From NCBI GenBank assembly GCA_036674765.1, contig JARVKI010000041.1, forward strand, positions 248,001-312,000: 64,000 bases of DNA, given 5' to 3'. The notes beneath the pieces were generated by a model. It made no database searches. It was not told where the DNA came from and saw only the letters and a list, made by a program, of their open reading frames with translations. A program made the translations under genes and the position numbers. Positions 1 through 11,219 of this stretch are shown one piece after another. This DNA comes from Seiridium cupressi (lineage: Eukaryota; Ascomycota; Sordariomycetes; Amphisphaeriales; Sporocadaceae). Every line of letters begins with the position of its first letter. The stretch's first letter is position 1.

Positions 1-588
1 AGCCCTCTTGTTTCTCGAACTATAGGAGCCATATGAGTGGCTGTGGAAGGCAGGCTCGAGGTCTAGGTACGGGAGTGTAGCGTTGATCATTTGATGGCGA
101 CCTCGGGAGGCTCGTGGATCGGCGCTAAACAGCAAGACAAATAGCAGTGGCCAGATAGCGACTCGAGATTTTCGATGGCCCGTTATTGCCCGCCCGCTGC
201 CGTCCATGGGCCCTGCAAGATCAGACGCGGGCGCTTCGCAGAAGCTAGTACAGCCTGGACTGGGGCGGGACGGGGCTTGGAGACCTGTAAGGCTCCACCG
301 CTAGCACTAGGTACTGAGCAAGGTCAGCTCGGCAGCGTTGGACAAAGACAGTCTTTTGCTGGGCTCTCCAGCCGCCCAGAAAATCGTTATCACCCCCAAT
401 GCCATACTGCGTCTCTCATGTTTTCACGCCGTCCGTCGACACCCATACGCACGTACGTCTTGTGCAAGCACAGATCTCGATACCATGGAACCCCGGCCAG
501 GATAGATTGCGCGATGGCAGGCGCTTTTACCGGATTCGAGGATCTTGCAGTCCCCTCGCCTACTGGTAAGTTGCTGCGTGCATATGTG

Positions 589-617
589 TGCTGCTGCTGC
601 TGCCGCCGCCGCCGTCG
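589..617. repeat. CTG/CCG trinucleotide microsatellite
   Basis: Four to five CTG units run directly into CCG units and a final TCG. The tract lies in sequence with no recognised gene, so it is treated as a simple repeat and not as a coding homopolymer. Confidence 0.7.
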
Positions 618-1117
618 CTTGAGCATGAACACATTACGACTCCGTACAGATGCAGGGTAACGTAGGTAGGTATTTGTCGTACGTACGTGACCGCTAGGGA
701 ACTGTATGTATTTTAGTCTCATAGTGTGCAATAAGCTAAATTGCAGCCGCCAGCCAACAAGATAACACAAATACTGCTTACTGCTCAGTATAATGTAGTT
801 AGTAGCTCAACAATGATCAAGCCCGATCCATCCCAACGATCGTTCTCCACAATCGACACTTTCGGAATCACAACTGCAGAGTACCTGTGTATGTCTACTT
901 GTTGTTCAGCATCGGCGCATATCACAAGACTTGCTCGTCCATTAGACGGCTAGATGGGCAACCAGCGTCCTAAGCTCGGCTACGCTCGCTGGCTAGTAAA
1001 GCCCCCGTGTCGAAGTACCGTCGAGGTACAGCACCGTTCTGCAAACTACTTTAGGTAGTTTCTCGCCTATGAGCCGGGGCGTCGACACATGTGGCAGCAG
1101 TCAAAGCAGCGCGCCTT

Positions 1118-1130
1118 CCCCCCCCCCCCC
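1118..1130. repeat. Poly-C tract (13 C)
   Basis: An uninterrupted run of 13 cytosines inside a pyrimidine-rich stretch. Its exact length is prone to sequencing error. Confidence 0.7.
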
Positions 1131-2456
1131 TCCCTCATCCTCTCCCTCGCCCGCTTGCGCCCATTCCCTGCCCTGTCTGTCCACTTTACGCCGCTTCATT
1201 TAGTAGGGCCCTTGTAGGTGCAGGTCACCCCACCACACCCCTCCCAGCCAGGGTAGGCATCGTAGCCAGGGTCTTTATGCAGTCTAGGTAACCTACTGTG
1301 AGGAGGGGGCAGCAGGGGCCACCGATTCAACTACCACCCATCCAAATTTGTTCACGAATCTCGAACGAGGTTTTCCGGACCGTTGCTCAGAACGCAGCAT
1401 TCTGCTTCAAAAGTACCCGGCGAGCCAACTACCTGCTTGAATGTGCCCCAACCCGGGCCGCCGCACTTCGTCATGGGTATAGCTCGACCGTTGCAGTTGG
1501 AGACTTGTACTTACTCGTTCGAGCATTGGTTCGGTGCGGCCTAAATGCTAGTCGACCATGGGCCGATATCCACCAAAGTACCTGCCCCGGCCTGCCTCTC
1601 TCTCTCTCTACGTCCATAGTGCTGCTACTTGCACTTCCCATACACACTTCTTCTCCAAAGTACAATCCGCCAGCCGATGAGCTCTATTTTAGCAATCCCC
1701 ATGCTAGCTAGGCCGTATCCGTTTCCGTGCGTTTACCCATCGTTTACGTTATTGCCCGTTGCTGGAGTGGTTCCATCTCGCCTTGCATTGGTCTATATAT
1801 CCTGATGTTTCCCTCCGGGTCTAGCTCTGGTCCATCTCCTCCCCTCCACCTTATCCTCTTAAGAACTCCTTCTTTCTCGTTTCCTGTTCTTCGAAGCCCC
1901 TTGTCCTTTGCAATGGCTTCTTTTCTTTAAGGATTACATCTTCCTGTCCTGTGTACAGTATTGGTTCGCGGCGGTATCGGTCCATCTTGACAACAGCCTC
2001 ACCTGGGCACGTGTGCGAGTCTGATAGCAGTGAGAACCACTCGTTTACCGGTTTCCACCTGGTTTTTTCCCCATAGTCGACATATCAGCTTGAAGACATC
2101 ACGGTTTCCCAATCAAGGCGCAACGCTGAAGCAACAGTTGCCGCCACCAGCTCGCTCTTAGCGACCACCCAGCCCTTGATCACAGGAGACTGTGTTCATG
2201 CGACTGCTCTCTGCAGCCTCGACTAGAATCAACTCCATACCAGTCCTGCGCGGCGCTACCTCCCCCGATTGCTTGTGCTCATCGGAAATTAAGTTCTAGT
2301 TTGACCTGCCAGCTTGTTCTCCATCCCAGCAGCATCCCAGCAGTTCAGGTCGGAAAGCTAGACTTGACCCCCACAAAACCTCCCGCTACTCTTCCCCTCC
2401 GCCAGACATCGTCTTGACTCGGATCCGCGGATCTGTCTGAGGAACAAGAGAGGAAA

Positions 2457-4195
2457 ATGGAGAACACAATGCTCGCCAACCTGTTGGAGGTTGTTTCTGG
2501 CTGGTTTTGGTTTCTGGAGTCAACGAATTTCTGGTCCTGCATCGCAGTCATCCTCTGGTGAGTTGGACCACTTATATCCCTTCGTTTACCCCTCGCTAGT
2601 CGCGAGACTTTGGCAGGGGAGATACACCAAAAGTCGAGGGCCTAGTTCTAACCATCCAATAGGATCCACCGCTACCTACGCTTGATTGTTCATTGCTTTA
2701 GTCATTGGACATACAAATCAAAGCCGATCCCTGAGAAACCAGAGTACACGGCCGACGATGTGACTGTGGTCATCCCGACCATCCACAACTGCTTTGAAGA
2801 GTTGCGGGCATCTCTGGAGAGTATTCTTGCCTGCAAGCCTCGTGAACTCATTTTAGTGACTACGTTCGACAAGGAGGCAAGCTTGAAGAAGCTCGCTAGC
2901 ACCCTATCGTCGCGCAGCATTCGGGTCTTGTGTAGCAGCATCGCCAACAAACGACTCCAGGTCTGTGAAGCACTCCCCCAGGTGAAAACTCGCATTATCA
3001 TCATGGCAGACGATGACGTCACGTGGCCATCGACTTTGATGCCTTGGATTTTGGCTCCCTTTGAGGATCCCAAGATCGGTGGAGTCGGTACCTGCCAGCG
3101 TGTACGGAGAGATCGAAGCGGATCATGGATCGCCCAGAGCTGGAATTGGTTGGGCAGCGCATATATCGAGCGACGCAACTTTGAGATTTCTGCCACTCAC
3201 AACATGGATGGCGGAACTTCCTGCATGTCCGGCCGGACGGGCGCTTACAAGGCCGAGATTCTTCAAAGCCAAGCTTTCCTCGATGGATTCAAGAATGAAA
3301 GATGGCAGAACTACACTCTCAATGCTGACGACGACAACTTTGTGACACGATGGCTTGTGAGCCACCAGTGGAAGACTTGGATTCAGTACAATGACGAGTG
3401 TGAGATCGAGACCACCCTCGAAGTCGGCACCAAGTTCCTCTACCAGTGCTCGAGGTGGGCCCGAAGCAATTGGAGAAGCAACTACACCAGTCTGTTCAAG
3501 GAGCGCTATGTGATCTGGTACGTCACAACCCCGTCCAAACCAGCTGTATTATCGTCAAAACTAATCTTCGACGCTTGTAGGCAACAGCCGTGGTGCACAT
3601 ATGCTCTCCACCTTGCAACCTTCACCTCGTTAGCCTTCGTTTTCGATGTCTTGATCCCCTTGTCCATGTGGTGGGGTACTGGGGGGTGGGAACATGATAC
3701 GCGCGTCAGCATCTTGGTTGCTCAGCTCGTATGGATGTTCGGCTTCACTAAATGGGTCAAACTACTGGGCTTGTTCAGACGCCACCCAAGCGATCTCGTG
3801 TTTCTTCCAGTCTCCATCCTCTTTGGGTACTATCACGGCTTTATCAAGCTGTATGCCCTTTCCACACTGAACCAGGTTAGTGATTTACAGCTTGCCGTGA
3901 AGAAAAAAAAAAAAAAAAAGTTAACGAATATGTTCAGACTTCTTGGGGCAGCCGACCAGATGGTGATCTCAATGATGCCTTGCGCATGTCCCCGCGGCCG
4001 GTGCCGAACGAAAGCATCATTACCCCCACGGCACGCCCGGACGATCTCGACCATTTATACCGACGACCTGCCAAGTCTCCCCGGGCTATGGCAGAGAAAG
4101 CGATGCTTGCAGCCTATGGCCACGAACTTCCTCCCATCACCGTGGTTGCTGCATCGTCACCTGGCTCTCCTTTCAGTAAACCTTCCGGGTCGTAA
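2457..4195 (+). CDS. Processive GT2 polysaccharide synthase (Cps1/hyaluronan-synthase-like)
   Basis: Membrane glycosyltransferase of family GT2 that would polymerise a sugar from a nucleotide-sugar donor at the plasma membrane; the sugar is not evident. Four exons: 2457-2557, 2663-3517, 3581-3875, 3938-4195; 502 residues. The second intron is 63 bases with no stop, so an unspliced reading stays open. The third holds a 17-A run. Visible features: N-terminal membrane helix (about 22-45), VVIPT start of the GT-A fold, DDD in ADDDVTW (about 148), the acceptor-site region with DGGTSCMSGRTGA, NADDDNF (about 253), the processive motif QCSRW (about 294), then at least three membrane helices (about 325-420). 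The last exon begins TSWGSR, as expected for this family, which supports the third splice site. The start is the ATG that gives a helix directly before the catalytic domain. Class I chitin synthase is excluded by size and motif spacing. Confidence 0.88.
3903..3919 (+). repeat. Poly-A tract inside intron 3 of the GT2 gene
   Basis: Seventeen consecutive A within the 62-base intron at 3876-3937. Read through, it would encode poly-lysine and shift the frame away from the conserved TSWGSR segment, so it must be intronic. Confidence 0.7.
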
Positions 4196-4610
4196 TATTT
4201 TTCACTGATTGGGAGGTGTCTTATGATCATGATCTCATGACTTATGAGATTTGTTTGATGATTACTACGAGCGTTGGTTACGGGATGAGGTCAACGGCAC
4301 TCTCCCAGGTTTCTTCTTTTCGTTGGATATCACAGCACGCCCCCAAAAAATCCGCAGTCTGGTGGCTAATCCTGGATGGAATTCCTACGACCCAGACTTG
4401 GTTTCTTCGTACCTCGATTGTGGCAATTAATTTATCACAGCCAAAAAAGTTGATCACGGAAAATGGTAGATTATCTGGTCAGGGGGGGAAAACGGCGCCG
4501 AGTACCACACGGTTATGTGGAATTGCCCGGCTGGTTGGCGGTCTGATTCTTCGCGCGCATTTCTCTTTTTTGCATAGCATATAATGCCCTGGCGTGCAGC
4601 ATTTTGTCGG

Positions 4611-4620
4611 CTATATAAAA
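4611..4620 (+). promoter_or_regulatory. TATA-box candidate (ctatataaaa)
   Basis: A strong TATATAAAA lies about 110 bases before the ATG at 4725, followed by a CT-rich stretch. The spacing resembles fungal core promoters. It is the best promoter signal in this gene-poor region, but the gene it would serve is unproven. Confidence 0.35.
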
Positions 4621-4724
4621 GGGTGCGTTTCGGGACTAGGGGACAAGAAGGCGCATACAGCGGTGCTTCGTTCTGTTCTACTTCGTATTCGACTCGACTA
4701 GATAAGATTGACCTATAAACGACG

Positions 4725-5079
4725 ATGGCGTGTTCGCCTAGGTATCTTCAAACCAGACACAAGACGAGACTCGTGGTTGTCTGTGAGCCTCGTTCCCAAT
4801 TCGTCTATACAGAACACAAGAGGATGTTCATCATTCATCACCCAGTAATCAGAAGATCCGGAAGTAGACCCGGTGAACACCCGTTCGGGAGGCCAGACAT
4901 GCTCGGCGCCGGGGTAAGTGGGTAGCACAGCAGCTTCTGACATCAGCTTTGAACAGGTATCCCTCGCGATTCGCTGCTACGTATGTAATTGGAGAACCCC
5001 AGAAATGGCCCAGCATCACCCCTGTATGACATCCTGGGTCATTGACGAGGCTCTTCTGCGGGCGGCACCTGATAGGTAG
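4725..5079 (+). CDS. Candidate orphan small protein, two exons
   Basis: Unrecognised. An ATG 110 bases after a good TATA box opens a frame (4725-4913) that meets a consensus GTAAGT donor at 4914. The acceptor GAACAG at 4956 joins it in frame to 4957-5079, giving 103 residues. The product is basic and Cys-containing, with no signal peptide or domain that I recognise. The opposite strand also has an open frame (4713-4943, 76 codons) with more protein-like composition, so the region could equally be a remnant read on the minus strand. Only the arrangement of TATA, ATG and splice sites supports this call. Confidence 0.2.
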
Positions 5080-6692
5080 ATCATTACGAATCCGGAGAAT
5101 CTTGAACTTAACCTAGCTATTTCCGCGAACGGGTTTAGGATCAAGGATGATGCAAAAAGGACGTGGTCATTCTGCCGCGCTCCCGATGCGGTCGTTCGGT
5201 TAATGAAGCGGACATGCTAGGACATGCTGATAGGAGTGACCAACCAGTGTTCCTGTCATTCCTGTCCACATACAAAATTTATACGAGAAACACCACAATC
5301 TCGCTGCCAGAGGACAGCGAAAGAGCCTAATCGCCGAAGCGGTTCAAACTCTAAAGTTCTATCGAGAGCGCAATGACCCCGACCCCGGGCTTCCTAGCAG
5401 GACCCTTCGATCTGTGTAGGGTAGCGCCATCTCCGTCCGACTAAATTATCTTGGCCTCGAAATCCAAGGTGGTATGGTAAACTAATAGTAAGTTGATGTG
5501 CCTCTAGGTAAGCACGGACATGTGAGTAACCCCGCAGGCATCAAGTGGAGGCTGCGAAATAAAGGCGTTAGCTCTGGTCCGTTTTTATGTACAATTCACC
5601 TAACCGCTGCGCGATGGGTAGGCAGTACATGTAGGTGGATCACAGGATGGGAAAACGCTCGTCGACGCCTCTACGTAATTACGCAGGTACTCGGGGGCCC
5701 AACTCGCCAGCCATCCGGTCAGTCACAAGAGCAAGATCTAGAGCGTCAGACCGAACCTGGGGTCGAGGCTTCGCAGTGTACCTCGAGAGTACCAGGTCTC
5801 GGTAGCGCATCAAGGTATATACTAACTCAACCTTAGGATCTTGCACTAACTGGCAGCCAAGATCTTGATGCTGATTCGCGCTATCGATTCCTCGTCCCTC
5901 CAACGGCGTGCCACCTCGATGGAAACCGACCAAGCCCTTAGTGCTAGTCGTCAATGGGGACTGCCTGGGCAGAGACCGTGGAGTGGGTTTCTACATGGAC
6001 GATGGCATGCAAAGGCAAAATTACTCGCATGAAGATGGTGTGGACTCGCCGCGACTGAGCAAGATTCCTCCACTAGTCGTCTACATGGTAGAATTTGCTG
6101 CTGCATGTTACCCCTCTCACAGGCGGGCGGAACGACATCATTCATGCTCAATCAGCCTTCCAATACGTTCAATCTGCAACCCGCTGTCCCATGTTGCGGC
6201 GGACTGTACAGCCTTCTGTGCTCTGACTCAGCAGATCCTGCCCTAACCAGTTCCGCCCTCGAGCCAATATCTCGTCAGCAACTATAGCCTCTCTCGCATG
6301 TCTCAGCCAGTAGTAGGGCTGCATCACAAATATTCAGCCAGCCTGGCCGGAAGCTCGAGCTCGGGTTTTCCCTGATGTGCGTAATAGTTTATGCTCTTGT
6401 CACCAGCTAGTCGAGATCGCGTGGCCACCTTTTGCCTGCCCGGATGGCTGCCTCGAGGTGAGCTCACCTATCACACGACATCTGGGCTGCTTTATCGAAA
6501 ATAGCCGTGATCGACGCTATCGTTCAACCATTCAAACGGCTGCGTTAGTCCCACGATCTTTCCCACTGCGAGGGACTCTGATCATGGATGGCAGCACACC
6601 ATCACGTCCCAAGCCGGAGTGGCATGGAGGGTCCATCACTACAAGGTCTGCTTCTATGGAGAACCCGGCTCACAAATGACCTGAATGAGTGC

Positions 6693-6707
6693 GTGTGTGT
6701 GTGTGTG
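6693..6707. repeat. GT dinucleotide microsatellite
   Basis: About seven GT units in noncoding sequence. Confidence 0.7.
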
Positions 6708-9700
6708 GAGCCGCATCCCACGCTTAGGGACAAGCGCTCGCGCGCTTTTGGATCTTGAGGGACTTTGGAGGGTTGCAGCGCACCACTTAGCCTCGCAGCT
6801 CGCGCTTAACCATATCCTCTCGGACCTGCGTCTGCGAGATGCAACCGACTGATTGCTTCACGAACTAGCCTGCAGCTTTCCCTGCTCCCTTGCCAGACCT
6901 GACGGTCACCGCACCAATAAGCAGCCTCTGGAGTCGAAATGGAGTGTTCACTGCACAGTCGGGTGGCATATGCGGGCGTCATGAACCCGGCACACCCAGA
7001 CTTTTCCCTGCATAGCATGGTTCTGGATTCGTGAATGATGACGATTGTTGACATATGTCAAAATCGACTCGATAATTCCTGGGATGCCGATGCTGAAGGC
7101 ACCTGCTATCATTTGGCATCCTCTTCGGCCTGACTAGACGACTAGACCATTACCGCCATGAGAACAATAAGCGCTTGCACGCATGAAGCTGTGGTCACGT
7201 TTGGTACGCCGACTAGATAGAGGCGCCGCGGAGTGTGAGGTCACTCCCAATCAGCCGAAGCCTGCTCGAGTGTATATATGTACAGGTGAACGGTGTCCGG
7301 GACCCAAATTCAATGCTCCGGCACAATGTTGATACTGACTGAGTACATGCAACAGCCACTGTCCAGGCCTCAAGTCCAAGGGCAAGGGCAAAACCGGGGC
7401 TTCTGATGAGCTCGAACGGACGTTATTGGGCAAAGGCTTAATATGCTTTCCGGATTGGTTGCGCGCACCGCAACGAAAATGATGCTATCGTGTCATAGCC
7501 AACTGGAATTAAAATGTATGACATTTGGGACCCGATGGCGTATTGGCTCGAGAGCACACTGGTCCCATGGATGGACGGGGCCGATTTGATTGACCCGCAG
7601 AATCGGTGGGGCAGTTAAGCGGGGCGTCACCGGGGCGAAGTGCAACGCTCGTTGGCTCAGCCGATCATACGGCATCGAGACAGGTTATCACCAGCATGTG
7701 TACCCGCAACTTGGTAATGCTGGGTTTCGAGAAATATGCTTTCAGTTCATCTCCCTGAGCAAGGATTGAGTTACATTTAACTAAGACTAGCAATCATGTC
7801 AACGGCGAGCATCTGCTAGGCAAGGATTCGCCAAGGATTGTGATTCAAACTCACAGATGCCGTCAACCGACTATGTTGCTGCATTAGGAAAGTCCTCGAT
7901 AGGCTTAACCCTCCCAGGCGACACACAATTGCTCAGCTTCGTCTTCCCCACGGGCCAGTATGTTCTAAGCCAAACTGTACAACATCAGATCTGCGTTACA
8001 TCTACGCTCAGTATATGCGACCAAAAAGTTGGAGGCGTCAAAGAGAGCATGAAAAATAAGACAGCACCTTTGCAGCGAAGCTCAGCACGGGTTATGACGC
8101 CCAACTCCCTAGAGCCTGGTGCTTGAGACTACTGCGAGACCAGAATTGCGCGGACCCATTCTGAAGCCTAGCCCGTATCTACGCCGATGCAGATGCCTGC
8201 AACAAGTTTTTAGCTCGTCATGCCCGTCATTTATTGATTCCCTGCAGGAATTTCCCGCTTCCTGGCAACCTGTCCATCGACGACCAAGCCAAACTGCATA
8301 ACGGTGGCAGGTGATAGCGATCAATGAGCGTTGGAGGCATGACTAGGGTCGATGATGGGATGAATCTGCGTTTCGGCACTTGTTAATTCCTGAAATTTGA
8401 GGCTCCTGCGTAGAGTCCTTCATGACCACAACGCAATCGAATTGCAGGCAACTTCATCTCGTACTATCCCCTCGCTGACTGGTCGGTTTATCATGCGTAA
8501 AATAGAGGAGCAGCCAACCCGGGAAATTCGCAAGCTCAACACCGGATGCCCTTTGCCACCGGGCTACGGCACCGGTGCTCCACGGACGTAAGCCCGATGG
8601 GTGTCAATTGCATGGCATGCAAAAGCCGGTCCGAAGTGACTGCACAGGATCACTATCCGCCCGAGTTACTCGCAACTCCTTCCTCCTTGGACACGAAGGT
8701 CTTCTGCACCTCACTCGATATCGTGTCACAATCAGACCTCAACATCACACCATCACAAGAGAGCAGCTCATGGCGAATTGAAGCCCACATCCCCAGATGA
8801 AGAGCCACATATTGGACCACGAACTGCCGCCACGGCATCGGAGGTCCTGCCACAGTGGATCGGCGGCCTAACGCACGTCGCCGAAAGCAGTGAGGTGGGG
8901 GATGGCGGTTGAAACCCCCAAGCCGCAAGACCCATGAATCATGTCAAACAGCGCTGCAGCCCATGGGTTGCAAAAATGAACTCCTACTCCCTTTAGTTTC
9001 GCGACGTCTGCGCCTGTGTGGGTGGGTTGCATGAGAGCCGGCAGCGACCCCTTCGGCGCGACAAGCCCCATTGACTCGCCTCTGCATCAGACATAATATT
9101 GCAGTTATTTCCTGCATGACGCACCTTGATTACTTAACAGACAAAGTACATGGTAAGTCATGGCCCGCAATGCCACGCAGGTAGAACCATTATGATGCAT
9201 TTGAAAAAAGTTTTTGTCCCTTTGCAGAGAAGATGAACCACGACACCTTCATTTCCAATTGTCCGAACTAACAGGTTTTATTTCAGTCTTACGTGCATGC
9301 ATACCTAAGTGCGATCACGAAACCAAAGAAAGGCCAAAATAAAAATTTGCATCATCTCTATAGTGCACGGATGCAGTACATGTTGACCTTGTTGGATACC
9401 TTGGACATGGATAATAGGGTCAGCAGAGAACCCCTCACCTTCACTCCACTACATTGATGGAGCATGGCGTGTGAGCAGAGTAATCCGGAACGGGCTCCAT
9501 CTTGATTTGTCCGCTACAAAACCACCCTCCGCAAATGCGAGATCCCGCACCAAGAGATGTGGAAGTACTTCGAGGGCCAAGGATAAACAAAGTCGCATAT
9601 ATCCTTGGTCATAATCTACACCCTGTACGGAACGCAATCTTCGGTGATCTTCGCACCGGGCGCTTGAGGGTCATAAAGGGGAAACTCATATTAAATTCTA

Positions 9701-11219
9701 CCGTCGCCGGAGGAAGGCCTTGTACCCAATATTTATTTCAATCATTATTTTACATGTATATGGACAGATAAGGGCGGACTAGCCTTTTGAGGTACGATGT
9801 AAGGAGGTGGCGCCAAGAGCTGACCACCAACCCGTCCCGGCACCGCGGACCCGGCGTAGACGCACACCTTGACGCCAAATCTAGCGAGGTGCTCGAGCAG
9901 CCGGTGGCGGTGATACGCGGTGACGGTGATACGCTGTGACGCCATGACGCTTGCAAGGTCTTGGATCGTGACCCTTGGTGAAAATGACGGAACCTAAAAA
10001 AAAAAAGTTCGATGTCATGCCATGCTCGCCATGACCTGACAAGTCATGCTGTGCGACCCCCGGGTAATTCTGCAGATGTGCCGCATAAACGGCGAACCGG
10101 CCGGCCTAGACTCCGGCACGTGGGCAAGTAAGTGATCGATAGTTTCCGCATGAATACGAGGTGAGCCGCTTACGTTATGTGACATTGATCACAATGGATA
10201 AGGCTGGCTGGGCTACGGGCCGGGGGGCCCGGGTTGTCGTTGACGAGTGGCTTGCCCCGGATTGGCGAATGAGGACACAGAGCCCGAGTATGGTATATCA
10301 CAGTGGCTTAAGAAGGAAGGCATGCCGCCTTTAACCAAAATGTCCGCTCACCTTGCACGACTTCCATACCACATCTAGGATATTGGCCCTGCCTAGGTAG
10401 GTCGACCTCAAGTACTCAATTGTTCATGATACAAGGACCACGCGACCCACGCAACAACAGCACTTGACTGTCAGCAGTTTGAGGACCATCAAATATGTTC
10501 CTCAGCCTGGGAAGAAGAACCGCGAGGAGAGGAAAGGTTTCCTAGCATGGGATCAGTATCCAGTAGACCGGGACTTCCGACAGGCCAATTCGTGTAAAAG
10601 TAGAGTCCTCAATACCTTCCCTCCATCCACGGCCGCTACATTCGAGTTGTGTCTGCCATCTGGCCTACCATCCCAATCTCAATCCCAATCCCGAGTTTCC
10701 CAGATGCAGAGGCGGATTCAAGTATGCGTCAAAGCACTGGCACTGTTTGCGCTTCTGGGCGTATAGTGGTATCAGCACTGAATCGGCCAAATTATAGCAA
10801 CGGCAGGCCATCTTGGCTCATGTGTTGTACGGAACTATCGCCTCAAGGCAGTCAAACTTCACAATCATGATACGTACCGATTTGGTGATAGCATTTTGTA
10901 TACAATGGTAAAAATTGTTGTGGACAACTATGTCTAAAGTCCATGCATGACGAGCTAAGGCGTGCAGTTTGATGGGTTCCATCTTCCACAGCCTAACCCA
11001 CAGCACGAGCGGATCCGGACATAATGAGAGAAAAATAAGATGTGGTAGGTATGACGCGTAATGTAAAGGGGCCACACTGGAATCTCATGCCCCTGGAACT
11101 AGAGTCTTGTGCCACAGTGATATTTTATATCTATTAATCCTAGTTGTCTAAGGATTGTACAGATCAACAAGCGCGTCTTGAGAGAAACGCTGTGCCTAGG
11201 ACTATAAAGTAGATGGGTA

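Larger units (their letters stand above)
1..2456. other. Upstream region without recognised gene
   Basis: No frame in this stretch encodes a protein I recognise, and open frames longer than 100 codons have low-complexity, shadow-like translations. It holds a CTG/CCG trinucleotide tract at 589-617, a run of 13 C at 1118-1130 and a CT-rich zone (about 1590-1925). The last 500 bases are the presumed promoter and leader of the polysaccharide synthase gene that starts at 2457. Confidence 0.5.
4196..11219. other. Seven-kilobase gene-poor region
   Basis: Apart from the weak candidate at 4725-5079, I recognise no protein family in any frame. Open frames are short (at most 122 codons), overlap on both strands and have shadow-like composition. 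The base composition is mixed and not strongly AT-rich, so it does not look like a classic heavily mutated repeat block. A GT microsatellite is at 6693-6707. The right end must contain the 3' flank of the Zn2Cys6 gene that ends at 11220. Confidence 0.45.

Noticed and set aside
390..770. 126-codon minus-strand frame with poly-Arg/Gln
   Set aside because: The Arg/Gln runs come from the CTG/CCG microsatellite; no domain and another overlapping frame on the plus strand.
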